Under the pieces are notes generated by a model, which saw only the letters and a program-made list of their open reading frames with translations, was not told the origin of the DNA and made no database searches. From the NCBI GenBank assembly GCA_037042915.1, contig CM073196.1:806001-870000 (forward strand): a stretch of DNA of 64,000 nt, in the 5' to 3' direction. The translations under genes were made by a program, and so were the position numbers. The stretch's first letter is position 1, and every line of letters begins with the position of its first letter. Of this stretch, positions 17,749 to 28,960 are shown one piece after another. Source of the stretch: Auricularia sp. M13. Taxonomy: Eukaryota; Basidiomycota; Agaricomycetes; Auriculariales; Auriculariaceae.

Positions 17749-19308
17749 TCAGTTCGTCGTGACGACTACGTTGTCGAAGCTCGCGTGTCCAGTGGGCTTG
17801 GTAGTCTGAAGGCCGACGTAGCTCTCCGCAGGGTTCAGTTCGCCGTCCGTCGCCTCCAGCACGAGCTGCCCGTTGTCAAAAAGCTGGATCTTGTTCCCGG
17901 CCACGGCAAGGCGCAGGTGGTACGTCGTACCCGCAGTAATGTCCGCTGCCGCACCGACGCCGGCGAGCTTGGTGTTGCTCCCGTTCACGAGCTTGCCGAT
18001 GGCGTACTTGTTGTTCCACGACGCGATGCCGCCGTAGTAGTAGTTCCGGCGGTCCGTGTAGCGCGTGAGGATGACGTTGTCGCGCTCGACGACGGGGAAC
18101 TCCATGGGCGTTATATCGACGGCGACAGAGTAGTCGCGCGCGCGGACGATCCTGTTGCCCTGCAGCACCTGCGGGTAGTCCTGCGGCGCGTTGCCCAGCG
18201 ACCAGGCGCGGCCGCTGCGCACCTCGAACGATGCACCGCGGGGCGCCTCGGGGCCCTGCGCCATGGCCCACTTGGACGGGTCAACGATGTCGAGGCTCTT
18301 GGACCACTTGGCCGCGTTGACGGTCTCGATCCACGCGACGGTCTTCGAGTTCTTGCAGTTGTACCACACCCAGTCCGTGCCGTTGACGTTGACGACGTAC
18401 ATGCGGTAGATCATCGCGTCCTCGACGCCGCCCGCGGGCCCGAGGTCGAGCGACATGTCGGAGCGCTTGATCTCCCACTTGATGCCATCCTTGGAGAACA
18501 GCCGGCCACCGCGTGACGGCCAGTCGGCCTGCCAGCCGAGCACGACCATCTCGTAGCTGCCGTCGGGCAGCTTGCGCGTGTTGGGGCCGCCGACGCCGAG
18601 GCTCGCCCAGCCGCCGTCGTTCATCGGGCCCAGCAGCGGGTTCGCGGGGCGCTTCTTCCACGGGCCCTTCGCCTCGGCTGCCGTGGCGTAGCAGATGAAC
18701 TCGGGCTCGCCGCCCGCGGACGCGATCTTGCCGGCCGTGTACCACATCTTCCAGATCTTTTCGGCGTCGTCGTACATGAGCGACGAGTTGTAGATGTAGT
18801 CGTCCTCCCACGCCTCCGTCGAGTCGAGCACGACGCCCGTCTTGTTCCACGGGCCATCCGGCGCACTCGCGGACGCATAGTGGATGCGGCCCTTGCCGTC
18901 GTCGCCGACGCCGAAGTAGGTCATGTGCCAGATGCCGTCGCGCAGCACGACGCTTGGCTGATTCAGCGCGCCGCGCTCGGTGTTGAGCGTCTGCGTAAGG
19001 ATCGGGTCCGCTTTCTTCGTCCACGACAGGCCGTCCTCGCTCGTCGCGTATCCGACCGCATGCAGGGTGCCGTAGAACATCTTGAAGCGCGCGCCGCCGC
19101 CCTGCTGGTATAGAATAGCGGGATCCTGCATGAGGTCCGCTTCCCAGGAGAGCGATTTGGCCATGACGACGCCCTGTCTCTCCCATCCTGGGATTGGGTC
19201 GAATGTGTCCCTGAAGACCTCCGTGGCTCGCTTTGCGGGAGCCTGAGCCAGGGAAGCACTAACCAGGGCGAGGGCGAAAGCAACGATAGAGAGCGAAGCC
19301 TGTCTCAT
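17749..19308 (-). CDS. Secreted five-bladed beta-propeller glycoside hydrolase (GH43/GH32-like) with C-terminal concanavalin-like domain
   Basis: This intronless frame encodes 519 residues. A clear signal peptide (about residues 1-22, MRQASLSIVAFALALVSASL) predicts secretion. Repeated propeller-blade patterns follow: MQDPAILY, ATSEDGLSW, LNQPSVVLRDGIWHMTYFG, HYASASAPDGPW and YNSSLMYDD. They are typical of the GH43/GH62/GH32/GH68 fold, where acidic residues in such loops act on furanosidic sugars. From about residue 390 a beta-rich domain with NKIQLFDNGQLVLEA resembles laminin-G/DUF1080-type concanavalin domains. N-glycosylation sequons are present (NKT, NSS, NGT, NGS). A role in degrading plant or microbial polysaccharide is likely. 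Substrate and exact family cannot be fixed by eye. Confidence 0.75.
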   Translation of the reverse strand: MRQASLSIVAFALALVSASLAQAPAKRATEVFRDTFDPIPGWERQGVVMAKSLSWEADLMQDPAILYQQGGGARFKMFYGTLHAVGYATSEDGLSWTKKADPILTQTLNTERGALNQPSVVLRDGIWHMTYFGVGDDGKGRIHYASASAPDGPWNKTGVVLDSTEAWEDDYIYNSSLMYDDAEKIWKMWYTAGKIASAGGEPEFICYATAAEAKGPWKKRPANPLLGPMNDGGWASLGVGGPNTRKLPDGSYEMVVLGWQADWPSRGGRLFSKDGIKWEIKRSDMSLDLGPAGGVEDAMIYRMYVVNVNGTDWVWYNCKNSKTVAWIETVNAAKWSKSLDIVDPSKWAMAQGPEAPRGASFEVRSGRAWSLGNAPQDYPQVLQGNRIVRARDYSVAVDITPMEFPVVERDNVILTRYTDRRNYYYGGIASWNNKYAIGKLVNGSNTKLAGVGAAADITAGTTYHLRLAVAGNKIQLFDNGQLVLEATDGELNPAESYVGLQTTKPTGHASFDNVVVTTN

Positions 19309-19703
19309 GGTGAGAGACGGCAGCTACGGGAAAGAAGACAGAGAAAGAAGAATGGCACGAGGGATAGGATCCATGCGCTGCTTCCATTTGTAGCAGGGAT
19401 CGCGTTGACCCCGCGTCAAAAACAGCTGTGAGGATTAGGTGACGATCAGTGTGGCGGTCCTGTTGGCATGCTGCGGATCGTCGTGGCCAGCTGGGTGATT
19501 CATCTGGGCTGGGCCTATCGTGCGCATTCGATAAAACCAGACGTACTGTAAAAGCCACATGTCGCTGACCAGCCAAGGATTCGCACAGCGGTCAGAAACA
19601 GAAATATGTCGGCTCAATCCGGTGGCGGTGAAAGCATCCGCGATGAGCAAGCATGAGCATTGCATAGCAACTCCGCCACGCGTCTTGCTTCTGGTCTTGT
19701 ACA
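19309..19703. other. Divergent intergenic region
   Basis: Separates the minus-strand glycosidase start (19308) from the plus-strand gene at 19704, so it must hold both promoters. No clear TATA box was found. Confidence 0.45.
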
Positions 19704-20440
19704 ATGCAGCTTCCGCTGTCTGAGGTCTCCATGTCTTCGAATGGTCCGCCAACGGACGTTGAGGAGGTCCTGGACAACGAGATTAAGTCCGTTTTGCCGC
19801 GGCTTTAAGTTGATTTGGGCGCTAGTGCTGACTCCGTGCAGGGAATGGCATTTCCGTGGGTCTTCTCTCAGCAACCTGAGAGGGTCAACTTAAGCCACGC
19901 AAAGATATCTATTTCCACCAGAAGAACGCACGTGAACATCAAGCCGCACTCGCCCTGCGCGACGCCGTGCTGCGTCTCCGCCGAGACGGCGCATTCGTTG
20001 CTGTTCCGTTGTGGAGGGTGAACCTGGAACCGATGGGCCCGCATCCCGCTGGCTCCTACGAGATCTGGTGTCCGAGCGAAAGCTTCGCGCAAGTGTTCTC
20101 ATACCTCACCCTACACCGCGGCGAACTCAGCGTGCTCGTGCATCCGCTCACCCGGGAGGAACGCAAGGACCACGACACCCGCCGCGTATGGATGGGTCCG
20201 GAATACAGGCTGGACCTTGATACCCTCCCGCGCCTCTCGCTGCAAGTTCCATCGCAATATCATAGCCTTCGTGGGTCCTCCATCCTAGTTGCTGTTCGCT
20301 TTCTTATATTGTGTCTTGCAGACCTTGGTTATTCGTCGACTGTAGGTCGCCCAGCGCGCGACGAACTTGCCAGGCGGGGTGCTAAGGTAGAAGAGATTCT
20401 GAAGGGTGAGAAGGAGGCAGCACCGGCTCCAAGAGATTGA
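19704..20440 (+). CDS. DOPA 4,5-dioxygenase family protein
   Basis: Four exons: 19704-19786, 19842-19855, 19905-20270 and 20322-20440. The introns are 55, 49 and 51 nt. Exon 2 is only 14 nt; together with the flanking exons it spells the family signature EWHFHIYFHQ. Further family motifs are GPHPAGSYEIW, LSVLVHPLTREER and a C-terminal LGYSS. The His residues of these motifs correspond to the metal ligands known for the family (PF08883). The product is about 172 residues, the usual size. Such enzymes cleave catecholic rings, as in betalain synthesis in Amanita and its relatives; most fungal members have unknown substrates and are probably cytosolic. A second ATG at 19731 is also possible. Confidence 0.85.
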
Positions 20441-20609
20441 ATCTACCTGCCTGCGGGTCGGCAAGTATTGCTCTCCGACCTGAAAACAGTCTGTTCATAG
20501 GGTACATAGCCAGAGGAGTATGGGCAGAGGAAGCTGTTTAGAGGTGAATGAGGGTAATCATTCTTTATATTGAATAGTCAATTAATTTGCTTAGGCCCCA
20601 ACGTAAGGA

Positions 20610-20680
20610 ACGTCCTTGGTGAAGTGGTTATCATGCTTGCCTTCCAAGCAAGCGGGCCGGGTTCGATTCCCGGAGGGCGT
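20610..20680 (+). tRNA. tRNA-Gly (TCC)
   Basis: The acceptor stem pairs ACGTCCT with AGGGCGT (one G-T pair). The D arm contains TGGTGAAGTGGTTA. The anticodon stem CTTGC/GCAAG encloses loop CTTCCAA with anticodon TCC. The T arm is CCGGG-TTCGATT-CCCGG. It has 71 nt and no intron. The box A- and box B-like promoter elements are intact. Confidence 0.9.
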
Positions 20681-20932
20681 ATGAAATTGAACGCAATGCG
20701 ATTTTTGCTTGTATCCCTGGATATCTCCGTACCATTAATTGTGGTGTACTTCTTCGTGGTAATCTGCTCTATGTGTCTTTTCTCTTTTGGAGCTGGATTG
20801 ATTCACAGTTATCTTTGCAAATCAGGCGCGGTTTCGGCCGATCGGAGAGTCTTATTTTCTGCACGTGATGCGTATCTCCGAGTCTGCTTTGCTGGTCCTG
20901 CCACCGCAACTGCCGCTGTTGCACTTGCAGGC

Positions 20933-22620
20933 ATGGCTCATGTGCGGAAGGCATCCAAAACTCTTCCGTTGACCATAGTCATCAAGCTCGGTTCGTCGTG
21001 CTGTCGCAGAGCAACCGCTTTCGCTGAACTCTGTCAGGAACATCGTCAATCGTGCACGAGAAGACGCATAAACCGCTGCTCACCACTCTGTCCAGCGTCG
21101 TAGAATGCGTGGTCCAACTGCGTGCACAGGGTCACCGCGTGGTGCTCGTCAGCTCTGGCGCTATCGGCGTTGGTCTCCAACGCATGGACCTGCCTTCGCG
21201 CCCGAAACAGCTGGCCAAAAAGCAGGCGCTGGCCGCAATTGGACAGGGACGTCTTATTGCGCTTTGGGATAACCTCTTCAGCCAGCTGGGTCAGCCTATT
21301 GCGCAAATTCTTATTACTCGGGGCGACATTGCGGATGTGGGTGCGAAGTCTACGACCGTATTCAATTGCGTAGGCGTGCTGAAGATAGGCTTGGGATGTA
21401 GCGGACACGATACCTGAATTCAGTGAATACCCTGAACGAGCTGCTGTCGATGGACGTGGTGCCCATCGTCAACGAGAACGACACGGTTTCGGTCAGCGAA
21501 ATCAAGTTCGGCGACAATGATACTCTCAGCGCTATCACCTCGTCCATGATCAAGGCCGATTATCTTTTTCTGCTGACGGACGTGGACTGTCTGTACACCA
21601 CAAATCCGCGAACAGACCCAAGTGCACGCCCCATTGAGGTCGTCTCGTCCGTGTCAGACATCCGACAGGAAGGTGTGTTCTTAGGCAGACATGCCGCCCG
21701 CTTCGTTCACCTCGGCTCATATGCAGTCCAGTGAGCACAAAGACGCTCGGCTCCCAACTTGGCACCGGTGGGATGGAGACCAAGCTCATTGCCGCAGAGA
21801 TTGCGACCGGCGCAGGCGTCGCGACCGTCATCCTCTCCTCGCAGAACGTCAGGCGCTTGCAAAACATCATAGACTACAACGCAGCTCTCCTGCACCCGAA
21901 CAACAGTACATCTTCACCAGAGGTGCCGCCGCAAGAACGCCCGCCGCATACGCTCTTCACGCCGAGTCCAGCGCCGCTGCCCGACCTCAAGCTCTGGACC
22001 GCGCACACACTCACGCCGGCGGGGTCAATCGTCATTGACCCTGGCGCGCACGCTGTTCTCGCGCGCCGCGATTCCGGCGGGCGCCTCCTGCCCGCGGGCG
22101 TGCGCGCCGTCCGTGGCGCCTTCGCATCAGGCCAGGCCGTGCGCATCCTCGTGCACCGCAACCCGAACGCCGCGGCGGCCGCCGTTGCAGGCGCGCTCCT
22201 TGCAGACTCAAACCCTGCGTCAGGCGCGCGGACGCCAGATACACCTGCGCTGGGGCCTGTCAATCTAGGCTCATTGGCGAATAGCGTGAGCACGCTCGAC
22301 CCGATGAGCCGCCAGGGCTCGTCTGGCACGCTGGACCATGCGTTCAGTATGACCCCTGCTGCCCGGCCTGTACCTGCCATTCCAGAGGAGGAGATTGACG
22401 AGGCGGACTTGCTCGAGGTCGGTCGTGGCCTGGCCAACTTCAACTCGCATGATATCGCACGCGTCAAGGGCCAGAAGAGGTATGCTTTTGCCTATCCTGA
22501 AAGGAATGTTGCTGACGAGTTGCCGTCAGTTCTGCAATTGTCCAGATCCTGGGATACGCTGACTCTGAACATGTTGTTGAGAACATCACGATCCGCATAC
22601 CGCCAGCATTGGTGCACTAA
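20933..22620 (+). CDS. PRO1: Glutamate 5-kinase (gamma-glutamyl kinase), proline biosynthesis
   Basis: Five exons: 20933-20990, 21038-21336, 21402-21672, 21732-22479 and 22530-22620. The introns are 47, 65, 59 and 50 nt, and the model gives 488 residues. The amino-acid kinase domain runs from TIVIKLGTSS through [35 protein letters not shown] and [10 protein letters not shown] to [16 protein letters not shown], covering the nucleotide- and glutamate-binding segments. The C-terminal part is a PUA domain ([11 protein letters not shown], then [17 protein letters not shown]). A Pro/Ser-rich insert within the PUA region is common in fungal members. The enzyme phosphorylates glutamate in the first, proline-feedback-inhibited step of proline synthesis, in the cytosol. 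A shorter intron choice at 21423 would delete the conserved RYLN segment, so 21402 was chosen. Confidence 0.92.
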
Positions 22621-23463
22621 ACGCGCAAGTCGGCACGGCGATGGCAGTCGGGCCTCTGCGCTACTAGATGACTCGTTCTTCATCTCGGTTTCCCGTTACA
22701 GTACGTAGACGCGACGAAAATGGAGGACTCGTTTTCGCATATAACGAAGATGTCACCAGGAGCGCAAATATTGCAGCCATCGGCGTCTTGAGTCCGCGGC
22801 CTATGCCCAAGATTTCGTCCTCCAGAAGCTACTGGGATCAGGCGGCTAGTATGATTGACTCGTTGGCGCTCCAGCATCCCCTACTGAACATCACACATCA
22901 TGTTTAAAGAACACCCAGGTCAAGACCGAACATCGAGCAAGCCCCTCGCTGGAGGAAGTCGAGGGTCGAACCTGCGTAAAGTGGGGACGTGAAATCCCCG
23001 CCAAGTCATTTACCTCCGGCCGGCTAACCCCGTATGAGCGGACTGTCCAGGTCCTATTTTAAGTCCTATGGACACTTTAAAATTCTACAAATTATGTGGA
23101 TAGCTTTTTAATTAGAGCATCTTGCCTTGCTAGGTGTCAAATCTCTGCCCTCGTTGGCGGAGGTATAGAATGACGCCAATTGTCGAACATTCAGGTGAGG
23201 GGTATGCCTCCTGAGACCTAGGAACTGTAGAGAGACTGAAAATATGTCTAATTACCGCTTTTTACGCGATGAGGTGCCGCCACCGTGGAGAAATAGAACG
23301 TGCGGTTTCGGGTTTTGCACCATACAACGGACCGACTTACGTAATCGATCAAGACCGCCAGAAAGGCAGCGGACGACCGTTTTGCGCATTAAAGGGCTTT
23401 CCTGCGTCTGTACTGCTTGGTTTAAAGTATGAAATAGATATATAGAGTCATTAAAGCTTACTC
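22621..23463. other. No gene seen; left outer inverted-repeat arm
   Basis: Left flank of the DNA transposon. No convincing frame. It contains the left arm (22981-23001) of a 21-bp inverted repeat whose partner is at 28322-28342. Confidence 0.45.
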
Positions 23464-23465
23464 TA

Positions 23466-26400
23466 CTGTACCGTATCGACCGTAAGTTCAGTAACGCGTA
23501 ACGGGGCCTCCTGAATTGAACTTACGCATAAGGGTTGTAACGTGTAACGCAGATGCATTGAACTTCGCTGGTAACGCCGGAGGTATATTCGGAGATATAT
23601 TTACTTCCGATGGTCCAGACCGTTGCCCTCTGCCACCTCGCGCTCAGCATGCGCATGTCCCCTGCGCCGCTACCCACCACTGGAGGCACACAGCCTCTAC
23701 AACACTCTCCACTCGTTCAACGCTGTGTACCAGCCAGCTGCCTTTCTTTTGCCCGACCGTTGAGGCCGTCCATTGCCAGAGTGTCCGGTCACAGCCTCCG
23801 CAGTGCCGTCGTCGCCCTGCTCTTCAATTTCATCCGCAAAGACGTCGTCAATGTGCTCGGCTTCTGCTGCTGTCTGCAGAAGAAGAGCTCCTTCAGCGTC
23901 GACCGTCAGATTGTTGTCGCCCGATACCGTGCCCAACACATGCGCAACAAGTTGCTCCGTTGGAATGGCTGGGTCATCGCCGCCATCGTCGTCAGCGTCA
24001 TCATCGTCCTCGCCTTGCGCTTCTTCAACCGCGTCCGGAATTTGCTCGCTGCCAGTGAGCTCGGACCAAAATGCTGAATTGTCCGTCTTGGTCTTCCGGA
24101 CCAGCTCGCGCACCTCGCGTTCGAGGACCTGACTTAGACTGTAACCGTTCACTTTGCAGCCTGCCCATGCCTTGCAAGAGGTAAGTTCCATAGTTCAAAG
24201 TAGGGCCATATAACTGACCTTTTTCACAAGAGCTTCGTTATTGCAGGCCTCGAACGCGCGCACCATCCAATGGACACTGCGGTCACGAAGGACAGGCAGC
24301 GTGGTGTCCAGCTTGACGGACTCGGGCTGACGTCCGTCATCTAGCTGCTCCACCGTTTCGTCGACAACATCTGCGTGAGCTGCGCGTCTGAGTGCCTGCT
24401 TCATCACGCGATTGATTCCAACATCGCAGGGCTGGAAGATTCCAGTGCAACCGCCGGGTACGAAGAAGATCATGATGCGCGGGTGCGTCGCCTTCATCCA
24501 CGCGAGGAATTCCTCGCTCTTATGCACGGTATATAGGTCGATGAGCCAACCAGCCTTCTGGTCGGGGGGATAGCCGTATTTCGCGCAGACACCATCGATG
24601 TACGGGACGAGGATATCCGTAACGTAGAGCTTGAGGGTTTCGACAGTACACCAGTACGTCTTCGTGTGCGATGAGACAAATTTGAACCCTAACTGCATCG
24701 CTCTGTCGTAGCTGCGAGCACTTGGTCGCGGTAGTGATGCGTCGCTCTTGCCCTTGTAGATAGCCTGGAACGGTAGCAACACGCCGCTCAAGGAGACGCC
24801 GACTGTAATGGTGAACGCCCTCTTCTCTTCGTGCCCGACGACGCTGACCTGGGATGCCCCACGGTCGTGCCAGGTTGACGACGTGCCGTGAGCGTACAGG
24901 CTATTGGTCTCGTCGCTGTTAATGAAGAGCTCAACCGGTATGAAATGCTCCTCGCCGTTATAGGCGAGGCGTATTAACGTCTTCATGCAGAGATCATCGG
25001 CATTGACGGGCACCTTCTGGGCCGCTCGGGTCGGACGGCGTGGTGAAAATTGAAGGTGGTTTCGCAAGAATGCCCGGACAAACTCAATTGTCAACTGGAA
25101 TCGGCTCCCATCCTTGGCAACTGTGTCGAAGACAGCTGGCGCTGTATGCAGGATCATACCGTGCATCAGGCCTCGGGCGGTGTGGACATCCAGTGGTGCG
25201 CCAGTGTTCCGAATCCCTTGCAAGGTGCGTTTGATGGAGTCAATGAGCTCTGGGTACGGGGCAAGGATTCCCACGCGTGTTGACTGCCCCCCTGGTCGAT
25301 AGAGCTTTGCGACGCGTGCCTCGCACGCATCGTTCCATCGCGGTCGGCCGGAGAGTGGTCGGTAAATCCAACGACCAACGACCTGCGACGTGAGCTTTGC
25401 AAACAGCTCTGGATCAATGCGCTTCGCGTGCCGGACGATCTCCGTGGGCCGCATATCCCATCCTGCCGCCGCCGCCGCTCGACAAATGAGAATCCACACG
25501 ATGGGACTTTGCCAATTGGTGCGTGCGACGCCCTTCTTCTCTTTCTGCATTGGGCGCCCGCCGTGCGAGGGATTCCTCTTTGTTTGAGGATCCAGCCTCT
25601 TCGGCCGTGTAAGCTCGGCCACAGTGTGTTCAGCGAGCGGGTTGGCACTTGTGCCGGCCGTATCGTTGTTGGATTCTGTGACTGTGACCTGTTCGGCTGA
25701 CGATATGGTAGCTCGTTCCAGTGGACGCTCCTCTCGGGTCTGTGCAGAGCTTAGAAGTTTATTTGCAACACTATGGTCATGTACGCACCTTCTTAGTACC
25801 CCCCGGGCTTCTCAAACCACGCGCAATTTCCTTGTTGATTCGATGCCGACGTACGCGCTCGCGCACCTGTGCCCGCTCCTTGTCGCGTTTCTCCTGTGCT
25901 TCAACCGCCAAACGATGGCGCTTTGCCTCGCGTTCATTCTCCCGCTCCTCCCTTAGTCGCTCACGCTCCTCTTCCTCGCGCTTTCGCTTCGCTGCCTTTT
26001 GTTCAGCAGAGAGTTTGACGAACTGTAGAGTTGCTTGACGTGTCTCCTTTATTGGGCGGTGCACAAACGGTGTTGGTGGGGGACGCGCGGGACGTGCAGT
26101 GGGCTGATGGTGAGAAGAACTTGACCCCAGCGATGTCGGCGACGATGACAAGGCCTGCGGTCTTGTAGACGGTGAAGATGCAAACATCTGCTCCAGCGGC
26201 GATGGAGAAGGTAATGGTATTGGAGGCGGTGAGGATGAATCCACCCTTAGCGGAGAGGATGGTGCTAGTGGAGAGGATGGAATGGGAGCCGGCGATGATG
26301 AAACGCGCAAGAATACATGCAGCAAGGAAGGGCACGTCTAGACCAATGTAAGTAGTAATCTTGAGCAAGCCATGTCATTGACTTACCGGGTCAGTCTGAG

Positions 26401-27943
26401 CTTGTAGCAGCTCCAAGACCTTGACAATACGATGGATATCGCGTGTCTGTGCAGTCCAGAGAGGAACAGTAGGGAATAGTGCGTGCTCCATCGCATTCAT
26501 CGCCGCAATGCCACAGGAGAAACCATCGTCCTGCACTCCGCATGGCAATCGCGTGACCCTGGGGTCAAGCCGCAGATTGTGCTGCGTCAACCAGGCCTTC
26601 AGTCCATCGATGAGCCCAGGCGGCACATCAAATAGCGCGCTGTCGGCAAATTGAAGCTCGGCGACGACCCGCGCATGGTTCATATTGAGTGAGGCAACTG
26701 CCCAATGGCGAAGGTAGGGAATATGATACGGAAAGATAATGCGATTGATGGTGCCGTCGGTGAGTTGGGTGCCAATAGCTCGGATAGCGTTGAACGTTCT
26801 TGCAGTGTACGGAGGCCCCGTCTTCGCGGTAAGACGAGTGAGTGTGAAGGAAAACAGGGTTGTTTCGATGAGCGTCCGTGAGTCATGTACACTGGCTTCC
26901 TGGCGGCGTCGGAGCATCAGTGCAATGTCGTCCAAGTGCGCGTTACGGAGCAAGTTGTCGCCTAGGTAGTCGACAAGGTCTATCGAAGAAAGGTGCGCCT
27001 CAGGGTATGCGAGCTTGGTACGATATGGGAGCATTTGCAGCGCGTCTTTGATGGCATCAACAGCGGGCTGGACAGGCTGGGCAGGATATTGGCGACGGAT
27101 GACTACAGAGAGCCAAGGATCGACCTGCTTCCAGCAGGACTGCGCTTCTGCAAGCGGATGCAATGCAAGCCAGAAGCCTGGAACCCAGAGCGGGAGCAGG
27201 TTGGACGCTGCAAGGGCCTCCATCTGCTTCTTTGTCGGTTTCCTGGAGTCCGATAGCACACGTGGGTCGAGAAGAAGCTGGTCATCGAGCCAGGCTTGCC
27301 GTGCCTGCACTGATAGATGTCGAAGGTGCACGATTGGAAGTAGCGGTCCTCGTAGAAGCAGCTCGGCAGTGATTGCTCGTGCTTTGCCGCGAAAGAATAA
27401 GTTCTCTGGCTGAACATTCGGTGTGAGAACTCCTAGCTCAGGAATCCCCTGCCGCTCAAGTAGCATTGAGACTGTAGTCGCATCATGATGCAGAAGTTTT
27501 GAGAACTCAGCGGGGATCCTCAGCTCCTCCATGCACTGTGCCTTGACCGGCTTCGGCACAGTGGCATAAACATGCCGTTGACCGATCCATAGCTCGCGCT
27601 GGAAGGCTGCAGGCTCGGGTCCTGGTGTATCCATGGCTGTGGACATGCTTCAGGAAGGAGAATGGTGTTGAAGGGCTGTGAGCTTAATGGACTTTGCACA
27701 CGGGGGGTCACTTCGCCGAATTCTTTGCCAGCCTTCGTTAAGTCTGAGAAAATCAGATATCTACACCCAGAATCAATGCCAGGTCGCTGACAATGGCATA
27801 TATATATAATTATGCGCTCATGGGCATGCATGAACTTAATGTTAATGGGTGTAACGCGTAACGCAGGCCCTTGAACTCAGCCCAAAATGGAAGCCAAATA
27901 TAAATAAACAAGGACAAATGAACCTACGGTCGATACGGTACAG
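23466..27943 (-). mobile_element. TA-inserting DNA transposon (Tc1/mariner-pogo superfamily type), 4.48 kb
   Basis: Terminal inverted repeats of 25 bp begin CTGTACCGTATCGACCGTA (23466-23490 and, inverted, 27919-27943) with one mismatch. Both ends are bounded by TA (23464-23465 and 27944-27945), the target duplication of Tc1/mariner-type elements. Subterminal GTAACGCGTAACG-like motifs occur near both ends (23490-23503, about 23535-23550, 27848-27868). It carries one multi-exon gene on the minus strand with a DDE catalytic core and a Ulp1-like protease. The frame and the ends are intact, so it may be autonomous. Confidence 0.88.
23697..27646 (-). CDS. Ulp1-like cysteine protease / coiled coil / DDE transposase fusion (1,267 aa)
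   Basis: Four exons, all joined in phase 0: 27646-26387, 26337-25789, 25739-24219 and 24170-23697. The introns are 48-49 nt GT-AG. Exon 1 encodes a C48/Ulp1-type protease domain with candidate catalytic His314 (HWAV), Asp335 (FADS), Gln372 and Cys378 (GVQDDGFSCG). Exon 2 is a Ser/Pro-rich linker, then a charged coiled coil (KRKREEEERERLREER). Exon 3 is the transposase core with Asp879 (NSDETN), Asp1004 (LIDLYT) and Asp1042 (QPCDVGI), a DD37D spacing; it starts with a helix-turn-helix-like region (about residues 660-720). Exon 4 adds an acidic tail. The protease could cut SUMO-like conjugates or process the fusion itself; that is inference. The TIRs at both ends support its role in moving the element. 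Confidence 0.85.
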
Positions 27944-27945
27944 TA

Positions 27946-28960
27946 AGTCCATTCTCACTACCAATATGCTTCAATGGCTCAAGGGCTGTTAATGCCTAGC
28001 AAACCTGCATTACAGTCTGGAGTTCTCAAGGGCCTGTCTCAAGTGGCTTAAGAGTTATTGAAAGCCATATTATACACGATTCATGCGTTTTAGAGTTAGA
28101 TTGGGCCAGTATGATTTTTCTAGTAGCTTGTGCAGGTCTCATGTGACACCCTTCTCCGTCAATCCTTCATCCACGGCTTAGTTATTTCATGTGAACGTAT
28201 ATTACAGGTGTATCCATCTATTCCATAAGTTATTTGAAAGGGGAATCGAAAATTTCTGGTGCTAGAGGCGAATCTAGCCAAGAAGGACTTATCCCGGCAG
28301 CGGTCGGTAACCACCGGCCTAGCGGGCATTTCACGTCCCCACGTAAAGGAGTGGTTTGTCTGCTTGGCACTGGTTTCAAAAGTCTGAAACAGGAGAATGA
28401 TATGCTTAGATCATGCATATTGAATCAACACTAAGGACTTGAAGGGTGTTGTCGCCTATGATCTTGAACGGTGTCCCACTCAGTCCTCATAGAGAACACA
28501 TTTCTCTTCCTCGCATCGTACTCCGTCATGTCGCCAGATTTTTAGGTCTAATGGTATAAAACGACTGTTGCCGATACCCGCATTGTGCTGCTCAAACTTC
28601 AGCGAAGCCCGCAAACTGCATACATATCCTCCTCTTTTCAAGGTCAATCGTTAGGACACACAGTCTTGCTCAAGAAGTGCGGACCAACGGGTATCATGAT
28701 CAGGCTCACTCTGCCCCCAGCCTCAACTCACAGGGGAATCCCAGCCAGTACTTACTCCTGCCTTTTCACGAAAAGCGTGACTTAGTCGGTACACGTGACA
28801 TCGGGCCAGGCCAAACCGTTGCTGTGCCAACTTGGAACTCAGATGCACAGCCTCCGCGATGTATTTAAACCCGAGCAACTCGGAAGCGAAAGCCGCAGCC
28901 CAATCATCCCCATACCCCAGGAAGTCGCAGCCTAATCATCCCCACACAACAAACATCCTC
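27946..28960. other. Intergenic; TATA box at 28862-28869
   Basis: Right flank of the transposon and the right arm of the outer inverted repeat (28322-28342). No gene was recognised. TATTTAAA at 28862-28869 lies about 92 bp upstream of the ATG at 28961 and probably belongs to that gene's promoter. Confidence 0.45.

Larger units (their letters stand above)
22981..28342. repeat. Outer 21-bp inverted repeat flanking the DNA transposon
   Basis: GTGGGGACGTGAAATCCCCGC (22981-23001, 21 nt) recurs inverted at 28322-28342 with one mismatch. It could mark an older element into which the TA-flanked transposon inserted, or a dispersed short repeat; no target duplication was identified. Confidence 0.4.

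Noticed and set aside
21337-21423. PRO1 model with acceptor at 21423
   Set aside because: It would delete the conserved RYLN segment; the acceptor at 21401 restores it in phase.
22960-22985. tRNA-like GGTTCGACC on the minus strand
   Set aside because: The T-stem arms do not pair and no acceptor or anticodon stem is found.
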